DNA from: Terribium retamae
GTDB taxonomy: Bacteria; Pseudomonadota; Alphaproteobacteria; Rhizobiales; Rhizobiaceae
Length of the DNA: 59,444 nucleotides
Direction: 5' to 3'
NCBI RefSeq assembly: GCF_022347545.1
Contig: NZ_JAKREW010000034.1
Coordinates: 1 to 59,444 of the forward strand
This document shows, one piece after another, positions 40,627 through 48,673 of this stretch. The stretch's first letter is position 1. Every line of letters begins with the position of its first letter. The translations under genes and the position numbers were made by a program. A model generated the notes under the pieces. It ran no database searches. It was not told the DNA's origin and saw only the letters and a list, made by a program, of their open reading frames with translations.

Positions 40627-43326
40627 ATGGCCGGCGATCATGACATGCCCTTCTTCGACGAGGACGACGCTCCGCGTTTCGACGCCGCGCGCGCTCCGAT
40701 GCAGCAAGGCGCTCCATCCGGCATCGCCGCCCGCGCCATGGCAGCGCGCCAGGGCCACAACAATCCGCCGGAATATCTGAAAGGGCTCAACCCCGAGCAG
40801 CGGCAGGCAGTTGAAACCACCGAAGGACCAGTGCTGGTTCTTGCCGGCGCCGGCACCGGCAAGACACGCGTGCTGACGACCCGCATCGCTCATATCCTGG
40901 CCACCGGCCGAGCCTTCCCGAGCCAGATCCTTGCCGTCACCTTCACCAACAAGGCGGCGCGCGAGATGAAGCAGCGCATCGGCATCCTGGTCGGTGAGGC
41001 GATCGAGGGCATGCCGTGGCTTGGCACTTTCCATTCCATCGGCGTCAAACTGTTGCGCCGCCATGCCGAACTCGCCGGCTTGCGTTCGGATTTCACCATC
41101 CTCGACACCGACGATGTCACCCGCCTCATCAAACAGCTGATCCAGGCCGAAGGGCTGGACGACAAGCGCTGGGCGCCGCGCACCTTCGCGCAGATGGTCG
41201 ACACCTGGAAGAACAAAGGCCTCGCGCCCGAAGAGATCCCGGAGGGGGATGCGCGCGCCTTCGCCAATGGCCGCGGCCGCGAACTCTACCGCGCCTATCA
41301 GGAGCGGTTGACCACGCTGAATGCCTGCGACTTCGGCGACCTGCTGCTGCATCCGATCCGCATTTTCCGCAAGCATCACGATGTACTGGCCGAATATCAT
41401 CGCAAATTCAAATACATACTGGTCGACGAGTACCAAGACACGAACACCGCGCAATACATGTGGTTGCGGCTCCTGGCCCAGCGGCCGAAAGGCGGAAACG
41501 CCACGACCGAAGGTCGCGAGCCCGATCGGGCGACCGAGCCATCGCGAGGCCCCCGCGGGGCGCTCGCGCCGTCAGGCGCGGAACAGCGCGTGAGCGAAAA
41601 CAAGGTCAATATCTGCTGCGTCGGCGACGACGATCAGTCGATCTATGGCTGGCGCGGCGCGGAGGTGGACAACATCCTGCGCTTCGAGAAGGATTTCCCG
41701 GGCGCCACGGTCATCCGCCTGGAGCGCAATTATCGCTCCACCGCCCATATCCTGGGTGCCGCTGCCCATCTCATCGCCCACAATGAAGGCCGCCTCGGCA
41801 AGACGCTTTTCACCGACAGGCCGGATCCCGAAGACCCCAGGGTCAATGTGCACGCCGCGTGGGATTCGGACGAGGAAGCGCGCGCGGTGGGCGAGGCCAT
41901 TGAAGCGTACCAGCGTAATCGTCACCAATTGAACGACATGGCGATCCTGGTGCGCGCTTCATTCCAGATGCGCTCCTTCGAAGACCGTTTCATCGAGATC
42001 GGCCTGAACTATCGTGTCATCGGGGGCCCTCGCTTCTACGAGCGCCAGGAAATCCGCGACGCCATGGCCTTCCTGCGCGTCGTCGCCAATTCCGGCGATG
42101 ACCTCGCTTTCGAGCGCATCGTCAATGTGCCGAAGCGAGGGTTGGGCGACGCCACCATCCGCCAGATCCACGACACCGCCCGCGCACTCGGCGTGCCGAT
42201 GCTGGAGGCTTCCACACGCCTTGCCGAAAGCGACGAGCTGAAACCAAAGCCGCGCGCAGCGCTGCGCGAAGTTGCCGCCAACTTTGCGCGCTGGCAAAGC
42301 CTGCTCGATTCCACGCCGCATACCGAACTCGCCGAGATGATCCTCGAGGAGAGCGGCTACACGGACATGTGGAAGAACGATCGCTCGGCGGAAGCGCCGG
42401 GGCGGCTGGAAAACCTCAAGGAGCTGATCCGCTCCATGGAGGAGTATGAGTCGCTGCGCGCCTTCCTCGAACATGTCGCACTGGTGATGGATGCCGAGCA
42501 GAACGAAGGCCTCGATGCCGTCTCCATCATGACGCTGCATTCGGCCAAGGGGCTGGAATTCGAAACCGTGTTCCTACCGGGCTGGGAGGAAGGCCTTTTC
42601 CCCCATCAGCGCGCACTGGACGAAGGCGGCCGCTCGGGCCTGGAAGAAGAGCGGCGGCTTGCCTATGTCGGCGTCACGCGCGCCAAGAAGAATCTGCACA
42701 TCTGGTTCGTCTCCAACCGCCGCATTCACGGGTTATGGCAATCGACCATCCCCTCGCGTTTTCTCGATGAATTGCCGGAAGCGCATGTCGAGGTCCAGGA
42801 AGGCGGCGGCTCCAGCTATGGCGGCTATGGCAATCCTTATGGTGGCGGCGCTTTCGCTTCCGGCAGAGGCGGTTTCTCGGCCGGGCGCCAAAATCCATAT
42901 GGTGCTTCCCGCTTCGACAACCTCGGCTCTCCGTCCGGCGGGCGAGCGGCGCGCGGCGATCAAGGCGGATCCTTCTCCAACAGCTACGCCACGCCCGGCT
43001 GGCAGCGGGCGCAGCAAAACCGTACCGAGGCGACCGACCGCAACTGGGGCACGCGCAGCGGCCACCAGGTCGAGCGCATCGGTTATGGCGAAGTCGATTC
43101 CGGCTACGGCGCCGGCCGCACCTCGGTGAAGGGCCGCACCATCGAGGGAGAGCTGGTGGCGAAGTCGGTGGCGGACGCACCGTCGGCCTTCAAGGTTGGC
43201 GACCGCGTGTTCCATCAGAAATTCGGCAACGGCAACATCGCGGCGGTCGACGGCAACAAGCTGACCATCGATTTCGACCGCGCGGGCCAGAAGAAGGTGC
43301 TGGACGGCTTCGTGACGGCGGTTTGA
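40627..43326 (+). CDS. uvrD: ATP-dependent DNA helicase II UvrD/PcrA
   Basis: A 3'-5' helicase for excision and mismatch repair, 899 residues. Superfamily I motifs appear in order: AGAGTGKTRVL (I), VTFTNKAAREMK (Ia), VDEYQDTN (II), GDDDQSIYGWRGAE (III), LERNYRST (IV), TLHSAKGLEFETVFLPG (V) and RRLAYVGVTRAKKNLHI (VI). A long Gly/Ser/Tyr-rich tail (about 730-830) leads to a C-terminal Tudor-like domain (FKVGDRVFHQKFGNG). Between motifs II and III sits an unusual insertion of about 40 residues (41485-41604). The start at 40627 has GGAG 5 bases upstream; the LexA box lies upstream of it. Confidence 0.95.
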   Translation: MAGDHDMPFFDEDDAPRFDAARAPMQQGAPSGIAARAMAARQGHNNPPEYLKGLNPEQRQAVETTEGPVLVLAGAGTGKTRVLTTRIAHILATGRAFPSQILAVTFTNKAAREMKQRIGILVGEAIEGMPWLGTFHSIGVKLLRRHAELAGLRSDFTILDTDDVTRLIKQLIQAEGLDDKRWAPRTFAQMVDTWKNKGLAPEEIPEGDARAFANGRGRELYRAYQERLTTLNACDFGDLLLHPIRIFRKHHDVLAEYHRKFKYILVDEYQDTNTAQYMWLRLLAQRPKGGNATTEGREPDRATEPSRGPRGALAPSGAEQRVSENKVNICCVGDDDQSIYGWRGAEVDNILRFEKDFPGATVIRLERNYRSTAHILGAAAHLIAHNEGRLGKTLFTDRPDPEDPRVNVHAAWDSDEEARAVGEAIEAYQRNRHQLNDMAILVRASFQMRSFEDRFIEIGLNYRVIGGPRFYERQEIRDAMAFLRVVANSGDDLAFERIVNVPKRGLGDATIRQIHDTARALGVPMLEASTRLAESDELKPKPRAALREVAANFARWQSLLDSTPHTELAEMILEESGYTDMWKNDRSAEAPGRLENLKELIRSMEEYESLRAFLEHVALVMDAEQNEGLDAVSIMTLHSAKGLEFETVFLPGWEEGLFPHQRALDEGGRSGLEEERRLAYVGVTRAKKNLHIWFVSNRRIHGLWQSTIPSRFLDELPEAHVEVQEGGGSSYGGYGNPYGGGAFASGRGGFSAGRQNPYGASRFDNLGSPSGGRAARGDQGGSFSNSYATPGWQRAQQNRTEATDRNWGTRSGHQVERIGYGEVDSGYGAGRTSVKGRTIEGELVAKSVADAPSAFKVGDRVFHQKFGNGNIAAVDGNKLTIDFDRAGQKKVLDGFVTAV
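41485..41604 (+). repeat. In-frame palindromic insertion within uvrD
   Basis: About 40 codons (PKGGNATTEGREPD... to ...EQRVSENK) interrupt the usual junction between LLAQ and VNICCVGDDDQ. The DNA contains three consecutive hairpins: 41512-41535 with the core GCCCGATCGGGC, 41543-41568 with CGCGAG/CTCGCG around CCCCGCGGGG, and 41566-41579 with GCGCC-gtca-GGCGC. The frame stays open, so the element adds a loop to the protein. This resembles the palindromic elements that insert in frame into genes of Rickettsia, but this is comparison, not identity. Confidence 0.7.
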
Positions 43327-43754
43327 GAGCTCACGCTCCACCACCTGCAGGCTGTTGCGATGGCCAAACGCGGCGGCGATCCCGCACAATGCCGTGGCCA
43401 TCGGCGCAGGGCGCGAAGCGAATTGAACCACCGTGCAGCCGCCACCAGCACCTGTCCTGTGGACGGACTCTGCGAAAAGGTAAACACGCCCTGCCCTTTC
43501 CCCTGCGTCATTTTTTCCCGATCAAAAGCCGAAAATTCTTGCCAGCGAACGATTTTGCCGCTTTCTTGCCTTTTTAGGAGGGTTTTTCGCGGCGGGCTCC
43601 AATCCAATGAGGGGCGATACAGGGATTGGTTAACCATCTTTGTCCATCCTTTGAGATAATCGGCAAAGGACCGCCACGCGTGACCGGTATTCCGGCGAGC
43701 GAATGGGTAAGGCGGTTTCCGCGTATTGCGCCGATTGAAGGAAGTTCGGTCGGC

Positions 43755-45089
43755 ATGGCGTTCGTGCGTGAAAAGCTCCGGGGCGATAGTCCCTCTGGTC
43801 TCAAGACAATGCTGGCCCGTTCCGCACGGATGGCAGGTTGGGTGACCATCCCCACGGTGGGCGCCGTGTTGGCGCTGTGGTCGCTGGCCACGGTCGCTGG
43901 CGCCTATTCCACCGCAACCTCGATCCGCGCCAATGCGCATTTCCTGCCGGCGCGCGTCAATGTGGCGAAAGTCGACGCGCAATCGATGGAGGCTGCTTCC
44001 AAGCTCAAGCAGGCTTTGGTTGCACACGAATGGGCCAAGCGCCGGCAACAGGCTGCAGCGGCCGAAGCTGCCGATAAGAGCGAAAGGCTCACAGCGGCAG
44101 AAGTGCAGCAGCCGTCCCCGTTGGACGAGCGTTTCGCGCACGCATTCGCAACACCGGACGCCGACCGGTTCGGCCCAGACCTGGCTGAACCGGAACGGGC
44201 CGCACGCGTTGCGCTGGCCCTATCCGCCCCATCCACCATGAAGCTCGGTTTCGCCGATACTGCCCCCTCATCGGGTTCTGCCGTGCGTGAGGTCCTGGTG
44301 GCGAGCCTTGTTCTGCCCGACCAGGAAGACGATACCGACGACGAGGAACAGATCGCGCTCGCAGACACCGGCGAAGTGATCGAAGGCTCCGATTTCGCCG
44401 CCGTTCCAGAAAACGTGCCGCTGCCAGCCTATCGCCCGCGCGCCGAGGAAGGCACAAAGCCCGAAACGCGCCGCCGCGCCGAAGCCGAGCCGGAGAACGA
44501 TGACCAGCCGGTGCGCAAACCAGCGAAACGCCTTGGCCAGCCTTCGCAGCCGATACTTGCCTATGCACGCCCCGACAACCCATCCGAACGCGGCGGCCTG
44601 GGGACCGTATTCCGCAACCTCTTCTCCTCGCCCGGCGGCTCCGGCGTCAGAGCGGGCGGCGGCACCGCCGTTTATGACATCAACGCAGCCACCGTCACCA
44701 TGCCTGACGGCACCAAGCTGGAGGCCCATTCTGGCATCGGTGCAATGGCCGACGACGCCCGTTACGTGAACCAGAAGATGCGCGGACCGACGCCCCCTGA
44801 CACCTATAAGCTGTCGATGCGCGAATCCCTGTTCCACGGCGTCGAGGCGATCCGCCTCACCCCGGTCAGCGGTAAAGTCAAACATGGCCGCAACGGTCTA
44901 CTCGCACATTCCTACCTGCTGCGCGGCGGACGCGCGGAATCGCATGGCTGCGTTGCCTTCAAGGATTACAAGCGCTTCCTGACCGCCTTCAAGCAAGGCA
45001 AGATCAAGCATCTTGTCGTCGTTGGCGGTAGTGGCGGCGGCGCGCGACCCAAGGCGACCACGGTGGCCGACAACGGCCGCGGCGCCTGA
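43755..45089 (+). CDS. DUF2778 (L,D-transpeptidase-like) protein
   Basis: A 444-residue protein with an N-terminal membrane helix (about residues 28-52, WVTIPTVGAVLALWSLATVAGAY), a long low-complexity region, and a C-terminal DUF2778 domain (about 310-425). It contains the motif IRLTP...GLLAHSYLLRGGRAESHGCVAF, whose His and Cys (HS and SHGCV) look like an L,D-transpeptidase-like active site. Some DUF2778 proteins are peptidoglycan-active toxins; here no immunity or secretion genes are near, so a cell-wall role is more likely. I chose ATG 43755 (GAAGGAAG about 10 bases upstream); a TTG at 43626 would add 43 residues. The 428 bp upstream after uvrD hold nothing I recognise. Confidence 0.8.
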   Translation: MAFVREKLRGDSPSGLKTMLARSARMAGWVTIPTVGAVLALWSLATVAGAYSTATSIRANAHFLPARVNVAKVDAQSMEAASKLKQALVAHEWAKRRQQAAAAEAADKSERLTAAEVQQPSPLDERFAHAFATPDADRFGPDLAEPERAARVALALSAPSTMKLGFADTAPSSGSAVREVLVASLVLPDQEDDTDDEEQIALADTGEVIEGSDFAAVPENVPLPAYRPRAEEGTKPETRRRAEAEPENDDQPVRKPAKRLGQPSQPILAYARPDNPSERGGLGTVFRNLFSSPGGSGVRAGGGTAVYDINAATVTMPDGTKLEAHSGIGAMADDARYVNQKMRGPTPPDTYKLSMRESLFHGVEAIRLTPVSGKVKHGRNGLLAHSYLLRGGRAESHGCVAFKDYKRFLTAFKQGKIKHLVVVGGSGGGARPKATTVADNGRGA

Positions 45090-45161
45090 AAGCAGAATCG
45101 GCAAGCGTATAGCCAATGCGTATTGGCCAGCCGGCCGACTGTAATGTGAGCCGAAATGAAC

Positions 45162-45443
45162 CTAGGCTCGCATCGCCTTCAGTTTTTCTGCGACGATAGC
45201 CGCAAGGTCCGCATAACGCTCCTCCAGCCGTTCGGCCGCGATGATCACCGGGAAATCGTGGCCGAACTTCTCTAAAGCCTGCTTGAGTTTTTCCGCGAAT
45301 TCCGCCTGCTTGTCGAGCGCGGCAAACAGGGTCCTCACCTGTTCTTCGCTGATGTCGGGATGGGCAAGCATGTCCGGAACCTCGCGCTCCATGCGTTCGC
45401 CGGTTGCCGTTTCCTGCTTCAAAATTTCCAGCCAGTCAGTCAC
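45162..45443 (-). CDS. Hypothetical helical protein, 93 aa
   Basis: A soluble, mostly helical protein that begins MTDWLEILKQETATGERMERE and contains HPDISEEQVRTLFAALDKQAEF and LEERYADLAAIVAEKLKAM. I do not recognise a family. It is not coupled to any neighbour. The 243 bp between it and the next gene hold nothing I recognise. Confidence 0.6.
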   Translation of the reverse strand: MTDWLEILKQETATGERMEREVPDMLAHPDISEEQVRTLFAALDKQAEFAEKLKQALEKFGHDFPVIIAAERLEERYADLAAIVAEKLKAMRA

Positions 45444-45686
45444 AAAAAGAGCCTGCCATATTTTTCGTTCCTCCTTTTAGCGGGTTTGGGGTGGATGCGC
45501 CAACCATCGGCCCAGAACCTTCACGTCTTGGGATCTGATTTTGCAGATGATCATGCTTGCAATGCCGCCTCGAACAGAATCTCAAGGGAGTTGGGTGACC
45601 GCCAGGCGCGCGGCGGATTTCTTGTTTCTACCGCCGGCGCAGTGCTCGGCCTGACGACTAACGCGGCCGGCTGGCATGTCGGGCTG

Positions 45687-46319
45687 CTAGGCTTCCCAGC
45701 GGTCGAGAAAGGCCTCGATCTCCAGTGCCTGCATGTCGGGGATGGCCCTGGCGAGCTTTTCCGCCGTCCAGTCCCACCAGGCAAGCGCCTCTATGCGTGC
45801 GGCAACATTCTCGGGAAATCGCCGGCGCAGCGGTTTGGCAGGGTTTCCTGCAACAATCATATAGGCGGGCACGTCCCGGCTCACCACCGCATTGGCACCG
45901 ATCACCGCCCCATTGCCAACGGTCACTGCCGGCAGGATGACCGCGCCATGGCCAATCCACACGTCATGGCCGATGGTGACAGATTTCAAGCGCCGGCGTT
46001 CGCGGAAATCGCCATCCACGCCGAGCCAGCGGAAATACTCGTTCGGCCGGTAACTGACCTTGTGGGTGGTCAGCCGCTCCATCGGATGTTCAAGCGCATT
46101 GATGCGCGTATTGGCCGCAATGGAGCAGAATTTGCCGATCGTCGTGTAGATCGCCTCGGCATGGCGCTCGAAATAGGAGAAGTCGCCGACCGTCACCTCG
46201 CGAAGCACGACACGCTCGCCGATGGCTGCATAACGACCGAGCCGGCACGACTTCAGCTCCGCAGTCGGATGAATGCGGGGCTCCGGGTCCTTGGGCACGA
46301 GGTCTTCGGTGGGGCTCAT
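45687..46319 (-). CDS. Hexapeptide-repeat acyltransferase (phosphonate-metabolism type)
   Basis: A 210-residue left-handed beta-helix transferase. Hexapeptide rungs include VGDFSYFERHAEAIYTTIGKFCSIAANTRIN and VTIGHDVWIGHGAVILPAVTVGNGAVIGANAVVSRDVP; the C-terminal block MIVAGNPAKPLRRRFPEN and the ALAWWDW segment fit the family often linked to phosphonate use. No other phn gene is in the window, so that link is only by similarity. The start MSPTEDLVPKDPEPRIHPTAEL is good. Substrate unknown. Confidence 0.88.
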   Translation of the reverse strand: MSPTEDLVPKDPEPRIHPTAELKSCRLGRYAAIGERVVLREVTVGDFSYFERHAEAIYTTIGKFCSIAANTRINALEHPMERLTTHKVSYRPNEYFRWLGVDGDFRERRRLKSVTIGHDVWIGHGAVILPAVTVGNGAVIGANAVVSRDVPAYMIVAGNPAKPLRRRFPENVAARIEALAWWDWTAEKLARAIPDMQALEIEAFLDRWEA

Positions 46320-46360
46320 GGGGCGGCTTTACGCGCCACCTGCGCTCCCGGCAAGCCGTT

Positions 46361-46864
46361 CTATTGCGGCTTGCCGTTCTTCCAGGTGACGCTCTGCCCG
46401 TAGAGCGGCACAGTCGAGATCGCCATCTTGGCTGACCCGTCCTGCACCTGGCGTGAATGCGAGAGGTAGATCAGCGTGTCATTGGCCTTGTCGTAGATGC
46501 GGTTCACCACCTGCTTCTTCCAGATCAGGCTGATACCCTGCTTGAACACTTCTTCGCCGCCCTTGCCCAGATCGATATCGGCGATGCTGATCGGCCCGGT
46601 CTGCTGGCAGGAAATCGCTGAGTCAGACGGATCCTCGAACCAGTTGCCTTTCTGCAGCCGGTCGATGACACCGCGGTCGAAATAGGAGACGTGACAGGTC
46701 ACGCCTTCGACTTTCGGATCCTTGATCGCCTCCACGACGATGTCGTTGCCGAGCCAATCGACACCCACCTTGCCGACCTGCTGTGCCAGCGCCACCCCGG
46801 CGACACCCGCAAAACAGGCAACAAGTGCCCCACCAATCAGTTTTCGTCCGGTCCGAGAGAACAA
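46361..46864 (-). CDS. creA: CreA family protein
   Basis: A 167-residue exported protein with a signal peptide (about residues 1-27, ending VALAQQ). The conserved CreA block begins VGKVGVDWLGNDIVVEAIKDPKVEGVTCHVSYFD, with the cysteine pair of the family (here TCHVSYF and ISCQQTG). Function is unknown; in E. coli creA lies next to the CreBC two-component system but here it stands alone. Its start is 211 bp from the start of the divergent SCO gene. Confidence 0.9.
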   Translation of the reverse strand: MFSRTGRKLIGGALVACFAGVAGVALAQQVGKVGVDWLGNDIVVEAIKDPKVEGVTCHVSYFDRGVIDRLQKGNWFEDPSDSAISCQQTGPISIADIDLGKGGEEVFKQGISLIWKKQVVNRIYDKANDTLIYLSHSRQVQDGSAKMAISTVPLYGQSVTWKNGKPQ

Positions 46865-47075
46865 GAAACCCTCCTTGCGCTGGCGCGATTGTCCGGCTTC
46901 AGTTGGGACTGAGAGAGCCGTCTTGCAAGCTTTTTAGACGACGGGTTGCGGCAATGACGCACTTTGCGCTCATTCGGGCAAGGCGATAAGGTCCGGCCGA
47001 ACATGGCCTCGCCGCTCGGTGATATACAAAGACCAGGTAGGCGACCCCGGAAAATGACACTGTCGGATCGTCCTC

Positions 47076-47654
47076 ATGATGCGCTCAATCCTCGTCGGTA
47101 TCCTCGTGCTCATGGCCGCTGGTATCGGGTGGCTGACTTTCGATTGGTATCGCGGCCATTATGGCGGCCAGCCTTTCGGGGCACCTTTCGCGCTTACCGA
47201 CCAGAACGGCAAGCCTATTACTGAAGCCGCATTCCGCGGCCAACCGAGCGCCGTGTTCTTCGGTTTCACCCATTGCCCGGAAGTCTGTCCGACCACACTT
47301 GCCGAAATGGCCGGTTGGCTGGACAAGCTGGGCGACGAGGGTAAGGACATCAAGGCCTATTTTGTCTCGGTCGACCCTGAGCGCGACACGCCGGACGTCA
47401 TGAAGAGCTACGTCAGCAACTTCTCCGACCGCATCATCGGCATAACCGGCGAACCCGACAAGGTACGCGCCATGGCCAAGTCCTTCGGCATTTATTTCAA
47501 ACGGGTCGACACCGGTGACGGTGAATACAATATGGACCACACTGCTTCCGTGCTGATGCTCAATCGCAAGGGCGACTTTTTTGGCACCATCGCCTATGAG
47601 GAAAATCCGGAAACCGCACTTGCCAAATTGAAACGACTGGCCAAAGACGGCTGA
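47076..47654 (+). CDS. SCO1/SenC family copper chaperone-like protein
   Basis: A 192-residue thioredoxin-fold protein anchored by an N-terminal helix (about residues 4-22). The copper-binding CxxxC is C67 and C71 in GFTHCPEVCPTT, and the third ligand histidine is in YNMDHTASVLMLN near the C-terminus. SCO proteins help insert CuA into cytochrome oxidase. No oxidase gene is in the window. It is followed by prmA about 40 bp downstream, which may be co-transcribed. Confidence 0.93.
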   Translation: MMRSILVGILVLMAAGIGWLTFDWYRGHYGGQPFGAPFALTDQNGKPITEAAFRGQPSAVFFGFTHCPEVCPTTLAEMAGWLDKLGDEGKDIKAYFVSVDPERDTPDVMKSYVSNFSDRIIGITGEPDKVRAMAKSFGIYFKRVDTGDGEYNMDHTASVLMLNRKGDFFGTIAYEENPETALAKLKRLAKDG

Positions 47655-47693
47655 TCAGCTTTTCAACGCGGACACGCCGCAAGACAGGTGCCC

Positions 47694-48566
47694 ATGGGCC
47701 AGACGCGCCTTTATCTCACCGCCTCCAAGGCCGAGGCCGACCGTATCTTCGCAGCTCTCGAAATGGCGTTCGAGGAAGACGGCCTGCCGCTTGCGGTATT
47801 GGAACTCGACGAAGAACGCGATTTGCATGAAGTCTCGCTTTATGCCGATGGCGACATCGGGCCTGTCGAGGCTCAGCTGAAGGCCGAACTGGCTACGCTG
47901 GGTCTCGCCAGGTCGGTCGAACGTGAGGTGTTGCCCGACGTCGACTGGGTGGCCCGTTCGCTGGAAGGGCTGAAGCCGGTGCGCGCCGGCCGCTTCCTCG
48001 TGCACGGCGCGCATGACCGGCAGAAGCGCCATGCCGGCGACATCGCCATCGAGATCGAAGCAGGTCTGGCGTTCGGCACCGGCCACCATGGCACTACCGC
48101 CGGATGTCTCGCCATGTTGGAGCGTGTCGCCATTCGCGAGAAGCCGCGCAACGCACTGGATCTCGGCACCGGCAGCGCCGTGCTGGCCATCGCCCTTGCC
48201 CGGCTCGCCCACATCCCGGTGCTGGCAACCGACATCGATCCGGTCGCCGTTGACGTCGCGGCCGCCAATGCTCGCTTGAACCATGTCGCCGGGTTGGTCG
48301 AGACGGTCACAGCGCCCGGTTTCCACCACCCCGTCTTTGGTTCCCGTGCGCCCTTCGACCTCATCGTCGCCAACATCTTGGCCAAGCCGCTGATGAAGCT
48401 GGCACCGGAAATGGCGAAGTATTTGGCACCTGGTGGCTCGATTGTGCTTTCCGGCATCTTGGACCGTCAGCGCGACGCCGTTGTGGCGGCCTATGTCGGC
48501 CAGCAGTTTCGCCACGTTCGCACCACCCACCGCGAGGGGTGGGTGACGATTCATATGAAGCGTTGA
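47694..48566 (+). CDS. prmA: Ribosomal protein L11 methyltransferase PrmA
   Basis: PrmA methylates lysine and alpha-amino groups of ribosomal protein L11. The 290-residue protein has an N-terminal L11-binding region and the SAM-binding loop ALDLGTGSAVLAIALA (about residues 155-170). The active-site block FDLIVANILAKPLMKLAP has the conserved NILA. The ATG at 47694 is chosen; a GTG two codons earlier (47688) is the other option. It lies about 40 bp after the SCO gene. Confidence 0.95.
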   Translation: MGQTRLYLTASKAEADRIFAALEMAFEEDGLPLAVLELDEERDLHEVSLYADGDIGPVEAQLKAELATLGLARSVEREVLPDVDWVARSLEGLKPVRAGRFLVHGAHDRQKRHAGDIAIEIEAGLAFGTGHHGTTAGCLAMLERVAIREKPRNALDLGTGSAVLAIALARLAHIPVLATDIDPVAVDVAAANARLNHVAGLVETVTAPGFHHPVFGSRAPFDLIVANILAKPLMKLAPEMAKYLAPGGSIVLSGILDRQRDAVVAAYVGQQFRHVRTTHREGWVTIHMKR

Positions 48567-48673
48567 GCCAACGGCCGTCTTCATGAGTTGGACCACATGG
48601 CGCGCCGATTGTCAGGCGCCTGCCACGCGGCTACGGTCCGGCCACGCAATCGAACAATCACAGGTTTGCAACG

